Both the position numbers and the translations under genes were made by a program. Shown here piece by piece: positions 49,237 through 57,665 of a stretch of 64,000 bases of DNA. How positions within the stretch are numbered: the first letter of the stretch is position 1; every line of letters begins with the position of its first letter. The stretch is from 79-D21 sp022839995 (GTDB taxonomy: Bacteria > Synergistota > Synergistia > Synergistales > 79-D21). The stretch spans positions 48,825 to 112,824 of the forward strand of contig JALHIN010000004.1 in assembly GCA_022839995.1 (NCBI GenBank), in the 5' to 3' direction. The notes beneath the pieces are model-generated. The model had not been told where the DNA came from, searched no databases, and saw only the letters and a list, made by a program, of their open reading frames with translations.

Positions 49237-50247
49237 ATGAAAATTCAGAAGGCCGGAGGACGGGGAACCTTTGCGGGGGTAATCCTGTCATTGCTCTTCG
49301 CCGGCTCCGCCTTTGCGTCACAGCCGGCCCTGAACGTGTTCACCATCTGGTCCGAAAGGTACGCGAACGAGATTTTCACCGCTTTCACGAAGGATACGGG
49401 GATCAAGGTCAACTGGATGCGGTTTTCGTCCGGTGAACTCCAGGCGAGGCTGGAAGCCGAAAAGGAGAATCCCCAGGTGGACGTGGTCTTCGGGGACCTT
49501 GCCGAGGCTTTCGTGAGCGGAATCCCGAAAGGCCTGTACGAGCCCTACCGGCCCGCCGGGAGCGGGTCCATCCCCTCCAGGTTCAAGGACTCCCAGGGAT
49601 ACTGGACCGGAGTCGCCCTGGACCCCATCTGCTTCATGTTCAACGCCGCGTTTCTCAAGGAGCATGGATTGAAGGCGCCGGCTTCCTGGCAGGATCTGCT
49701 GGACCCGGCTTACCGGGGCAAGCTCCAGATGGCGGATGCCCGGACCTCCGGCACGGCCATGTACAGGATCCTCAGCCTCGTCCAGGCCATGGGGGAGAAC
49801 GAGGCCTTCGCCTACCAGAAAAAGCTGAACGCGAACGTGCAGGTCTACACCAAGAGCGGAGCGGGAGGGGCCTTGCCGATCGCGAGGGGCCAGGCCGCCG
49901 GGGGGATCTTCTTCCTCGTTGACGCCCTGGAGGTCCAGCAAAAGGGATACGACGTGACGATCAGCTACCCCAGGGAAGGCGTGGTGGCCGGGATCGAAGC
50001 GATGGCCCTGGTGAAGGGCGCCCGGCAGCCTGAACTGGCAAAGAGGTTCCTGGACTGGGCCTCGACCGAGCGCATGCAGCGGATCTACGAAACCAGCCGG
50101 ATCAACCTGATCCCGACCAATCCGAACGTCAGGGTCGGCAACCCCGGGCTGGATCTCTCCAAGGTGAAAATCCTGCCGCTGGACCTGGAGTGGGCGGGCA
50201 GGAACCGGCAGCGCCTCGTCGAACGCTGGGTGAACGAAGTCCTCTGA
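49237..50247 (+). CDS. Fe3+-type ABC transporter substrate-binding protein
   Basis: 336 residues. A signal peptide ends near AFAS (about 29). The fold is that of family-1 binding proteins of the iron/thiamine/polyamine group: LNVFTIWSERYANEIFTAFTKDTGIKVNW, DVVFGDLAEAF, VALDPICFMFNAAFLKEHGLKAPASWQDLLDPAYRGKLQM and NVRVGN. The ligand is inferred as iron from the fur neighbourhood; thiamine or an aminophosphonate cannot be excluded. A TATGAT -10 lies at 49194. Confidence 0.85.
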   Translation: MKIQKAGGRGTFAGVILSLLFAGSAFASQPALNVFTIWSERYANEIFTAFTKDTGIKVNWMRFSSGELQARLEAEKENPQVDVVFGDLAEAFVSGIPKGLYEPYRPAGSGSIPSRFKDSQGYWTGVALDPICFMFNAAFLKEHGLKAPASWQDLLDPAYRGKLQMADARTSGTAMYRILSLVQAMGENEAFAYQKKLNANVQVYTKSGAGGALPIARGQAAGGIFFLVDALEVQQKGYDVTISYPREGVVAGIEAMALVKGARQPELAKRFLDWASTERMQRIYETSRINLIPTNPNVRVGNPGLDLSKVKILPLDLEWAGRNRQRLVERWVNEVL

Positions 50248-50262
50248 GAAGGGGAGCCCGAG

Positions 50263-51960
50263 GTGGAGGCGGGGGCCGGTTTCGGTCAAACCGTGCGCGA
50301 CGGAAGGGCCAGGCTCGATCCCTTGACCCTGGCCCTTCTGTTTGTCCTCTGGGCGGGACTGTCGGTGTTCGTGCTCTATCCCCTGGCGAGGCTTCTGGCC
50401 GTGGTTTTCGCCGCGGACGGCGGAGTTTCCATCGAAAACCTGGCCAAGGTGTTCAGGAACACATACACCCGGAAAGCGCTGGTCAACAGCCTGGTCCTCG
50501 CCGCGGCCGTTGCGGTTTCGGGAACGTTCTGGGGGTACCTGTTCGCTTACTCCGCTACCCGGATCCCTCTGCCGAGGGCATTCCGGCTGTTTCTCAGGGG
50601 AGTGGTGATCCTCCCCTTCGTGTCCCCACCCTTCACCAGCAGCATCGCCCTTACCCTGGCCCTGGGACCGGGCGGGATGCTGCTCCGGCTTTTCCACGTC
50701 CCGGACCTCAACCTATACGGCTTCCCCGGGACCTGGATCGCCGAAACGCTGACGTATTTCCCCATCGCGTTCCTGGCTCTTTCGGCGATCCTGGAAGCGA
50801 TCGATCCCAACCTCGAAGAAGCGGCGGCGAGCCTCGGGGGCTCAAGGTGGAGGGCCTTCCGGACGGTGACCCTGCCTTTGAGCGTGCCCGGGATCGCAAG
50901 CTCCTTCCTGCTCCTTTTCGGGGCGTCCCTGACGGACTTTGCCACGCCGCTCGTGATGGCCGGACATGCCTTCCCCGTCCTCACGACGCAGGCTTACCTC
51001 CAGATCACCGGCATGTACGACCTGCGGGGCGGCGCGGCGATTTCCTTCGTCCTGCTGCTTCCGGCGCTCGCGGTCTACCTGCTCCAGCAGGCCTGGGTAG
51101 AACGGCGGAGCCACGTCACTCGAACCGGCAGGGGAGGTCCGCGATCGGCTCCCCGGGGTGCGGGCCGGCTGGCGGGGATACTGGTTCTCTCGGCTGTTTC
51201 CGCGATGACCCTGTTCATCCTGTTCCTGTATTCGATCATTTTCCTGGGATCGTTCGTGAAAGTCTGGGGAGTGGACCACAGCCTGACGCTGAAAAATTAC
51301 GCCTACGTCTTCACGGTCGGGTTGAAAGCCGTTCGCGACACGGTCCTCGTTGCCCTGGCCGCAACGGTCTTCGGGACGGTCGTGGCGGTCGCGACCGGCT
51401 TCCTGTCCGCCAGGAGGGAAGTTCCATTCCGAAGGACCCTGGGGTTTATTTCCCTCCTGAACTACATCCTGCCCGGGACGGTCGTGGGGATTGCCTACGT
51501 GGTCGCCTTCAACTCGGGTCCTTTGGTGCTGACCGGAACGATGACGATCCTCGTCGCCCTGTGCGTTTTCCGCTACGACGCGGTGGGAATCCGGTCAACG
51601 GCGGCTTCCCTCAGGCAGATCGACCCCTCGCTGGAGGAAGCCTCTCTCAGCCTGGGAGCCAGCCGGAAACGGACTTTCTTCAGGATCACCCTTCCGCTCG
51701 TGGCGCCGGCCGTGGCAGGTGGGGCACGCTACCTCTTCGTGGTCTCCATGACGGCAATCAGCGCGACGGTCTTTTTGGTCTCCGTCCGGTGGAGCCTGTT
51801 GACGGTGAGGATCCTGGAATGCGTGACCGAGCTGCTCTTCGCAGAGGCAGCGGCGTTTTCGGTCGTCCTGATCCTCATCGTCTTCGCGGCTTCCGGGGCG
51901 ATCCTTCTCCTGGTTCGCCTTTTCGCGCCGCACGTTTTGAGTGATGCAAGGAGGTCCTAG
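50263..51960 (+). CDS. Fused two-domain ABC transporter permease (FbpB-type)
   Basis: 565 residues from a GTG, 12 predicted helices in two homologous halves. Each half carries an EAA coupling loop: EAIDPNLEEAAASLGGSRWRAFRTVTLPL (about 185-213) and RQIDPSLEEASLSLGASRKRTFFRITLPL (about 450-478). Such fused permeases serve Fe3+ and related importers. It begins 16 bases after the binding-protein gene and ends 4 bases before the ATPase gene. Confidence 0.92.
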   Translation: MEAGAGFGQTVRDGRARLDPLTLALLFVLWAGLSVFVLYPLARLLAVVFAADGGVSIENLAKVFRNTYTRKALVNSLVLAAAVAVSGTFWGYLFAYSATRIPLPRAFRLFLRGVVILPFVSPPFTSSIALTLALGPGGMLLRLFHVPDLNLYGFPGTWIAETLTYFPIAFLALSAILEAIDPNLEEAAASLGGSRWRAFRTVTLPLSVPGIASSFLLLFGASLTDFATPLVMAGHAFPVLTTQAYLQITGMYDLRGGAAISFVLLLPALAVYLLQQAWVERRSHVTRTGRGGPRSAPRGAGRLAGILVLSAVSAMTLFILFLYSIIFLGSFVKVWGVDHSLTLKNYAYVFTVGLKAVRDTVLVALAATVFGTVVAVATGFLSARREVPFRRTLGFISLLNYILPGTVVGIAYVVAFNSGPLVLTGTMTILVALCVFRYDAVGIRSTAASLRQIDPSLEEASLSLGASRKRTFFRITLPLVAPAVAGGARYLFVVSMTAISATVFLVSVRWSLLTVRILECVTELLFAEAAAFSVVLILIVFAASGAILLLVRLFAPHVLSDARRS

Positions 51961-51963
51961 CCG

Positions 51964-53052
51964 ATGTCCCTTGAAATTTCCCTCCGGCAATTGTCGAAAC
52001 GGTTCGGTCGGGGAAAGGAATCCGTCATGGCGGTGGACCGGGTCAGCCTCGATGTCGCTCCGGGAGAGCTGGTGGCCTTCCTGGGACCGTCCGGGAGCGG
52101 GAAGACCACGATCCTCAGGCTCATCGCCGGGTTCGAGAGGCCAACGGAAGGGCGTATCGTTATCGGAGGGCAGGAAGTCACGGACCTGGAACCGAACGCC
52201 CGGGGGATCGGGTTCATTTTCCAGAACTATGCCCTTTTCCCGCACATGAGCGTGTTCGACAACATCGCCTACGGGCTCAGGGCGAAACGCGCACCAGAGG
52301 GGGAAATCCCCCGGAAGGTGGCGGACGTCCTCGAAATGGTGGGGCTGGAGGGTGTGGAAAAGAGATTCCCCAACCAGCTTTCCGGAGGGGAACAGCAGCG
52401 GGTGGCCCTGGCCCGGGTTTTTGTCCTCGATCCCCGGCTGCTCCTGATGGACGAGCCCCTCGCGAACCTGGACGCAAACCTTCGAACCCGCATGCTGGCT
52501 GAGATCCGCAGGCTCCAGAGACGTTCGGGCGCATCCTGCATCTACGTTACCCACGACCAGAAGGAAGCCATGACCCTTGCCGACCGGGTAGCCGTCCTGA
52601 ACCGGGGCAGGCTGGAACAGGTCGGGACGCCCCTCATGCTTTACGAGGCCCCGGAAAACCTTTTCGTGGCGGATTTCATCGGCCAGGCGAACATCCTGGT
52701 CGGCCTTGCCGAAAGGGTTTCCGGGGACTTCGCCGACGTGTCCCTGGGCGGCCGGGTGCTGAGGATTCGCCGCGGCAGGATCGACAGGCTGAAAGCCGGA
52801 ACCCGGGTGGGGCTTGCAGTGAGACCCTGCGCCGTTCACCTGCAAGGGCCAGGGAAGGAGACGTTTCTGGCGGGCCGTGTGTTGGGCCGGGTCTTCGCGG
52901 GAGACAGGATGGAATACGAAATCGAAGCGGAAGGGGCCGAGGCCCCCCTTCGAGCGTATGGGGCTTTACCGGGCAAGGGGAACGTGTTTTCGGAGGGGTC
53001 GGCCGTCGGGATCGATTTCGACCCGGCCGAAGTCATGGTATTTCCCCTGTAA
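51964..53052 (+). CDS. ABC transporter ATP-binding protein (FbpC/PotA-like)
   Basis: 362 residues. Walker A GPSGSGKTT (about 39-47), Q-loop GFIFQNYALFPHMSVFDNIAYG, signature LSGGEQQRVALARVF, Walker B LLLMDEPLANLD and H-loop VTHDQKEAMTLADR are followed by a C-terminal TOBE regulatory domain (about 285-360). It completes the three-gene importer. Confidence 0.94.
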   Translation: MSLEISLRQLSKRFGRGKESVMAVDRVSLDVAPGELVAFLGPSGSGKTTILRLIAGFERPTEGRIVIGGQEVTDLEPNARGIGFIFQNYALFPHMSVFDNIAYGLRAKRAPEGEIPRKVADVLEMVGLEGVEKRFPNQLSGGEQQRVALARVFVLDPRLLLMDEPLANLDANLRTRMLAEIRRLQRRSGASCIYVTHDQKEAMTLADRVAVLNRGRLEQVGTPLMLYEAPENLFVADFIGQANILVGLAERVSGDFADVSLGGRVLRIRRGRIDRLKAGTRVGLAVRPCAVHLQGPGKETFLAGRVLGRVFAGDRMEYEIEAEGAEAPLRAYGALPGKGNVFSEGSAVGIDFDPAEVMVFPL

Positions 53053-53056
53053 AAAT

Positions 53057-53082
53057 GACCCCCCCGCTGGGGCGGGGGGGTC
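53057..53082. terminator. GC-rich hairpin between the ABC transporter and lrp
   Basis: GACCCCCCCGC (53057-53067), TGGG loop, GCGGGGGGGTC (53072-53082). A T-run follows on the minus strand (ATTTTT), so it is a proper terminator for lrp; on the plus strand no U-tract follows. Confidence 0.75.
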
Positions 53083-53092
53083 GGCCAAGCTC

Positions 53093-53572
53093 TTAAAGGG
53101 ATTCTTCTCCGCCGTGCCACTTCTGGATGGGACGGTAGTCGATGGGAACGGACAGCACGATGGAGGTGACGGGCTGCCCGAACTTGGAGAGAAGGTCCAG
53201 GAGCGATTCCAGGTGGGAAACGTTCGTCACGACGACCTTGAGGAGATAGGAATCGGCGCCCGTGACCCGTTCGCAGGAGAGGACCTCCTTGCGCCCCCGG
53301 AGGAAGTCCAGGAGCTCTTCCTGGCGCTCCCGGGAAGAGCTGAGGCGAATGGCGGCGGTGATGGGATAGCCCATCTTCTCGGGATCCACGATCGCCCGGT
53401 ATCCCCGGATGATTCCGGCTTCCTCCATGCGCCGCACCCGCTCCGAAATCGCGGGGGAGGAAAGGCCCACACGCTTGCCCAGTTCGCTAAAAGTGATGCG
53501 CCCGTCTTCCTGGAGAGCCGACAGGATTTCCAAACCAATGCGATCCAGCAGTCTTTCCGCTTCGAGGTTCAT
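53093..53572 (-). CDS. Lrp/AsnC-family transcriptional regulator
   Basis: 159 residues from an ATG at 53572 with GAAAGGG upstream; a GTG three codons earlier is possible. The helix-turn-helix (about 8-55) reads LDRIGLEILSALQEDGRITFSELGKRVGLSSPAISERVRRMEEAGII. The RAM ligand domain (about 65-145) has CERVTGADSYLLKVVV. Such regulators respond to amino acids. The target is not evident. Confidence 0.92.
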   Translation of the reverse strand: MNLEAERLLDRIGLEILSALQEDGRITFSELGKRVGLSSPAISERVRRMEEAGIIRGYRAIVDPEKMGYPITAAIRLSSSRERQEELLDFLRGRKEVLSCERVTGADSYLLKVVVTNVSHLESLLDLLSKFGQPVTSIVLSVPIDYRPIQKWHGGEESL

Positions 53573-53751
53573 CAAAAACACCCTTTCTATGTTTTAAAGA
53601 AATTAGGTTGTCTTGCAGCCCCGCAATCGTATCAAAAAGCAAAAGCCTTGTCCAGAACAAAAAGAGCGCCTTTTAGGGTCGACCATCGATGGACGACCAA
53701 CGTGTGAACAAAAGAACGAACCTTTCAAAAAAAGGCAAAGTTCGAAGGGCG

Positions 53752-54366
53752 TTAATCGGTCGCTTCCGCCCGCTCCCGCTTTTTCAGGAACACGTAGGCC
53801 CCCAGCACGAAGAGGCAGAAGCCCACCAGGAGGATCGTGATCCGGTGAAGGGCCGCGGTCATGCCCGCCTCGTCCCCCCCGAGCCAGAAGCCCACGAGGG
53901 CCAGTACGACCACCCAGATCCCCGAACCCAGCCCGGTAAAGAACAGGAAAAGCGGGACGTTCATGCGGGCGAGGCCCGCCGGCAGGGAGATGTACTGGCG
54001 GATGCCCGGAAGCAGGCGGCCGACGAACGTGCTGATGTGCCCGTGGCTGGCGAAGAAGCGGTCGGCCTTTTCGATGGATTTCTCGCTCACCAGGAAATAG
54101 CGGCCGTACCGGAGGAAAAAGGGGCGCCCGAATCGGAGGGAGATCCAATAGTTGAAGATCGCTCCCAGGAGACTTCCGAGAATGCCCGAGGCGATGACCG
54201 GCAAAAGGTGCATTTGCCCCCGGGCGGCGAGGTAGCCCGCCGGAGGGATCACGACTTCGCTGGGGAAGGGGAAGAACGAGGACTCCAGGAACATGAGGGC
54301 CACGATACCCGGATAGCCCATGTGTCCGATGGTATTCACCAGGAAGGACACGAACGAACCCAGCAC
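53752..54366 (-). CDS. DedA-family membrane protein
   Basis: 204 residues from a GTG. DedA/SNARE-associated pattern: GYPGIVALMFLESSFFPFPSEVVIPPAGYLAA, GSLLGAIFNYWISLRFGRPF and the F/YxGRLLPGIRQYISLPAGLARM motif (about 115-135) with its essential Arg residues. DedA proteins recycle undecaprenyl-phosphate or move phospholipids across the membrane. 23 bases downstream of a membrane glycosyltransferase gene. Confidence 0.92.
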   Translation of the reverse strand: MLGSFVSFLVNTIGHMGYPGIVALMFLESSFFPFPSEVVIPPAGYLAARGQMHLLPVIASGILGSLLGAIFNYWISLRFGRPFFLRYGRYFLVSEKSIEKADRFFASHGHISTFVGRLLPGIRQYISLPAGLARMNVPLFLFFTGLGSGIWVVVLALVGFWLGGDEAGMTAALHRITILLVGFCLFVLGAYVFLKKRERAEATD

Positions 54367-54389
54367 GACGTCCCTCTCGGTTCAAACCG

Positions 54390-55721
54390 CTAGGCTGAAC
54401 GCCTGGCGGAAAGCTGGTCGATGGAAACCCGCCGGGTATGCTCCGTCTTGACCCAGACCGCCTGGCTGCTGGCCATGAAGGCGGCCCGGAAGAGGATGGG
54501 GATCCAGGTCAGGCCGAACAGGAAATACGCCGGGACCGCGGTGAGGTATTTCAGGACGAGGCGGCCGTTCCGTTTCGAGGGGCCCACCACGTCGACCCAG
54601 GCACAGTAGGCCAGGATCATCAGGAACGGCACCGAGACGAAGAAGGCCCATTCCAGGAGCGTTTCCGGGACCTTGGCTCCCAGCGTGGGGAACAGGATGG
54701 CGTTGTTCACCAGGGTGTAGATCATCCCGGCGATCATGACGATCAGGGATACACAGGCCTTGGCCGGGGCCATCAGGTAGAGGGCCAGGTCCAGGTACTG
54801 GAGCCGCCGGGTCTGTGCAAAGCGTTTCAGGGCCGCAAAGACGTAGTGCCAGCAGACCCAGTAGTGGCCCTGCATCCACCGCGTCCTCTGCCGCCACGAA
54901 ACCTTGAGGCTCTGGGGCTTCTCGTCGAACAGGCGGGCGTGGTCGTTCCAGTGAACCCGCTTGCCCGAAAGGATCAGGCGCGTTGAAAGTTCCAGGTCCT
55001 CCGTGAGGCTCTGCATGTTCCACCCCAGGCGCCGCATGGTCGCGCTCTTGACCACCAGGCCGGTACCGCCGAGCGTGCAGGAGAGGCCCCACTGGGAGCG
55101 GGCCAGCTGCCAGAACCGGTTCGTGTACCAGTAGGCCAGGGCGTAGGCGCGGGTGAGCCAGTTGTCGTCCGGGTTCTTCACGTCCAGGCAGCCCTGGATC
55201 GCCTCGGCGTCCGGGTGGGCTTCCATGTAATCGTTCATGCGAGCCAGGAAATTCCGGTCCGCCAGGTTGTCGGCGTCGAACATGACCAGGCCGTCGTAAT
55301 CCTCCAGGCGGATGCGCTGCAGGGCCCACCGGACGTTCCACGTCTTCCCGTTTTTCGTCGTGTCCTCCCGGATCAGGGCGACGGCGCCGTGACTTCTGGC
55401 AACGTCCGCGGTGTTGTCCGAACAGTTGTCGCAGGAAACATACACGTCGAAACGGTCCCGGGGGTACTCCTGCAGGTTCAGGCTCTCGAGCAGTCCGTCG
55501 AGGACGGCGGCTTCGTTGTGGGCGGGGACGAGAACGGCAAACCGCCGGAAGGTCTTCGCCGCGGGAAGGGGCCGGGCGCTCCACCATCCGCGGAAACCGA
55601 TGACGAACTGGTACGCCGCGTCAAGGAAGAGAAAGGCGAACAAGGTGTAAAGGCCGGCCTGGAGCAGCCACCAGCCCCACCACAGGGTCCAGAAAAACAG
55701 TTCGTTCTGTTGGGCTTCCAT
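54390..55721 (-). CDS. Membrane GT2 glycosyltransferase (BcsA/IcaA-like)
   Basis: 443 residues. An N-terminal membrane pair (about 10-45) and a GT2 catalytic domain: FAVLVPAHNEAAVLDGLLESL, DxD region MFDADNLAD, and TED plus QRTRWMQGH (the QxxRW of processive beta-synthases). At least four C-terminal helices follow. It probably polymerises and exports a polysaccharide or glycosylates a lipid. Possible control by c-di-GMP is suggested only by the downstream diguanylate cyclase; no PilZ domain is seen. Confidence 0.88.
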   Translation of the reverse strand: MEAQQNELFFWTLWWGWWLLQAGLYTLFAFLFLDAAYQFVIGFRGWWSARPLPAAKTFRRFAVLVPAHNEAAVLDGLLESLNLQEYPRDRFDVYVSCDNCSDNTADVARSHGAVALIREDTTKNGKTWNVRWALQRIRLEDYDGLVMFDADNLADRNFLARMNDYMEAHPDAEAIQGCLDVKNPDDNWLTRAYALAYWYTNRFWQLARSQWGLSCTLGGTGLVVKSATMRRLGWNMQSLTEDLELSTRLILSGKRVHWNDHARLFDEKPQSLKVSWRQRTRWMQGHYWVCWHYVFAALKRFAQTRRLQYLDLALYLMAPAKACVSLIVMIAGMIYTLVNNAILFPTLGAKVPETLLEWAFFVSVPFLMILAYCAWVDVVGPSKRNGRLVLKYLTAVPAYFLFGLTWIPILFRAAFMASSQAVWVKTEHTRRVSIDQLSARRSA

Positions 55722-55741
55722 CTGTTAAAGGCTCCCTTTTG

Positions 55742-56047
55742 AAGGTTGGGGTTCAGCGTGTGTCATCATAGTGATTCGGGCTCAAAAAGGCAAGAGGTCA
55801 TTTTAAATCTCCGAACTTGCCTTTGATGTGCACGATCTTTCCTAGAAAAAAAGTTATGGTTGCATGCAAACAGCAAAGAGCAAGGTCTGACCCCGGACCA
55901 CGCGGACCACGGACCATCCGCGAATGCCTGCGGTATAATTCCATGTCGGTGAATACCTCGTATGGAAGATTTCTTAAGGTCGACCAAGGGCTTTAAGGCC
56001 AGGGCGTTTTTTTTGCTCAATCCGGCGGCGAAAGGAGAAGGATCTTC
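55742..56047. promoter_or_regulatory. Divergent intergenic region with two promoters
   Basis: 306 bases without a gene. Minus-strand promoter TTGCCT (55793-55788), 17-base spacer, TATGAT (55770-55765) serves the GT2 gene. A plus-strand -10 TATAAT (55934-55939) lies 108 bases before the GGDEF sensor gene, with no good -35. A short triplicated GGACCAC-like sequence (55895-55916) lies at the missing -35. Nothing else is seen. Confidence 0.6.
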
Positions 56048-57592
56048 TTGCTCAAGGACAAGAAAAAGGTCCGATTCCTGGTGGTTTCCCTCTTTTTGCT
56101 GGCATTCGCCTTTTCCTGTTTTGCCCTTTTTCTCAACTACCGCGGCCGGATGGAGCGGCTCGGATCGGAATCCCTGGACAGGCTTTCATCGGCCGTGGAG
56201 GCCGCGCTCGACGTTTACGGCCGCATGGTCGAGATGGTGTTCGACGGAACTGCCCGCCAGCCGGAAGTCCGGGTTCTGTACCACCGCGCCCAGCATGAGG
56301 CCGATCCCCAGCAAAGAGCCTTCTGGCGGGGATGCATCCGCAACCGGCTCGAACCGGCCTTCGATCGGCTTTCCTTCTACGATATCCGACTCCTGAACCT
56401 GGTCCTTCCGGACGGAACGGTCTTCCTGCGAATGCATTCCCCCGACCTCTACGGGGATAACGTCCTTCCCTACAGCAGCCTGCAAAGGATCGCCCTGGAA
56501 AGGCGGGCTCCCGCAAGGGGGTTCCAGGTGGGAAAAACCGTGGGGGCTTTCCGCTTCAGTTTTCCCCTTTTTCTCGGCAGCGAGTTCCTGGGTTCGGCGG
56601 AATACGGCCTTTCGTCTTCCGCTCTCCTGGAGCTGCTCCAGAGCCAGTTCCCGGGCCACTACTTCCTGCTGCTTCGCTCGGAGACCCTTCAATTCCTGGA
56701 AAGTGAGGAGCGTTCGAGGCAGTACATCCAAAGCCGATACGCAAAGGGGTTTTACGAGGAAGTCCAGGCACGGGGAGGGCAGCTTTCTCCAAAGGAGCTT
56801 GACCCCGAAGTCCTGGAACGGCTTCGGAAAGAGGCCGAGCGGCTGATCGGGAAAAAGCTTTCGTCCCTATTCCGCGGGGAACCGTTTTTCTTCTTCGTGA
56901 ACGCCGGCCGGCAATCCTACGTGTTCACCTACCTGCCCATAAAGGGTCCGAGCGGGGACTTCCTGGGTTACATCGCGGGGATCAACCGGAATCCCTCAGC
57001 GGAAGAACTCCTGAAAATCTACCTGCATTTTGCCTTCCTCCTCCTTCTCTTTTTCGCCATGGCGGCCCTGCTTCTCTATCAAGCCGTTCGTTCCCACTCG
57101 AAACTCGTGGACGAGGCGATGTTCGATTCGCTCACCGGCGCCCTGAAAAAGGCAGAATTTGAAGCCCTGGCGAAAAGTGAAGCAGATCGTGCCAAACGGT
57201 ACCGGTTTCCCCTTTCGGTGATCCTGTTCGACCTGGACGGGTTCAAGTCCGTGAACGACCTTCACGGCCACATCGCGGGCGATTCCGTCCTGAAGACCCT
57301 GGCGCACGCCATACGGGGATCCATCCGTGGAACTGACCGCTTTTTCCGCTGGGGAGGGGACGAATTTCTCCTCGTTCTGCCCCACACGGGAAAGGAAGGA
57401 GCCCGAAAACTGGCCGAGAAGCTTCTGCAACTGGCGGGCCGGATCGAAGCCGGTCCCGTGAAAGGAGTCTCCCTCAGCCTGGGGATCGCAGAACTCGAGG
57501 AAGACGACACGGACCTGGGAACGGTCCTGGTACGCGCCGACGAAGCCCTCTACCGGGCGAAAGAGAAGGGGAAAAGCCAGGTCAGCGACTAG
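56048..57592 (+). CDS. Membrane sensor diguanylate cyclase (GGDEF)
   Basis: 514 residues from a TTG with AAGGAGAAGG upstream. A membrane helix (about 10-30), an extracytoplasmic sensor domain (about 35-315, with the dCache-like LVLPDGTVFLRMHSPDLYGDN) and a second helix (about 322-345) precede a C-terminal GGDEF domain (about 355-510) with DLDGFKSVNDLHGHIAGD and active-site GGDEF (RWGGDEFLLVLPH). It makes c-di-GMP in response to an external ligand. The next gene is a c-di-GMP phosphodiesterase-type sensor. Confidence 0.9.
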   Translation: MLKDKKKVRFLVVSLFLLAFAFSCFALFLNYRGRMERLGSESLDRLSSAVEAALDVYGRMVEMVFDGTARQPEVRVLYHRAQHEADPQQRAFWRGCIRNRLEPAFDRLSFYDIRLLNLVLPDGTVFLRMHSPDLYGDNVLPYSSLQRIALERRAPARGFQVGKTVGAFRFSFPLFLGSEFLGSAEYGLSSSALLELLQSQFPGHYFLLLRSETLQFLESEERSRQYIQSRYAKGFYEEVQARGGQLSPKELDPEVLERLRKEAERLIGKKLSSLFRGEPFFFFVNAGRQSYVFTYLPIKGPSGDFLGYIAGINRNPSAEELLKIYLHFAFLLLLFFAMAALLLYQAVRSHSKLVDEAMFDSLTGALKKAEFEALAKSEADRAKRYRFPLSVILFDLDGFKSVNDLHGHIAGDSVLKTLAHAIRGSIRGTDRFFRWGGDEFLLVLPHTGKEGARKLAEKLLQLAGRIEAGPVKGVSLSLGIAELEEDDTDLGTVLVRADEALYRAKEKGKSQVSD

Positions 57593-57665
57593 GGAGAACC
57601 GCGAAAGAAACAGGAAACGGAGGAGTACTTGTAGAATCTTGTTTAGTGCGATACATTATTGAAAT

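Noticed and set aside
55870..55920. GGACCAC-like short tandem repeats as a possible regulator array
   Set aside because: Only three imperfect units in a GC-rich stretch; mentioned in the intergenic feature but not enough to claim a binding site.
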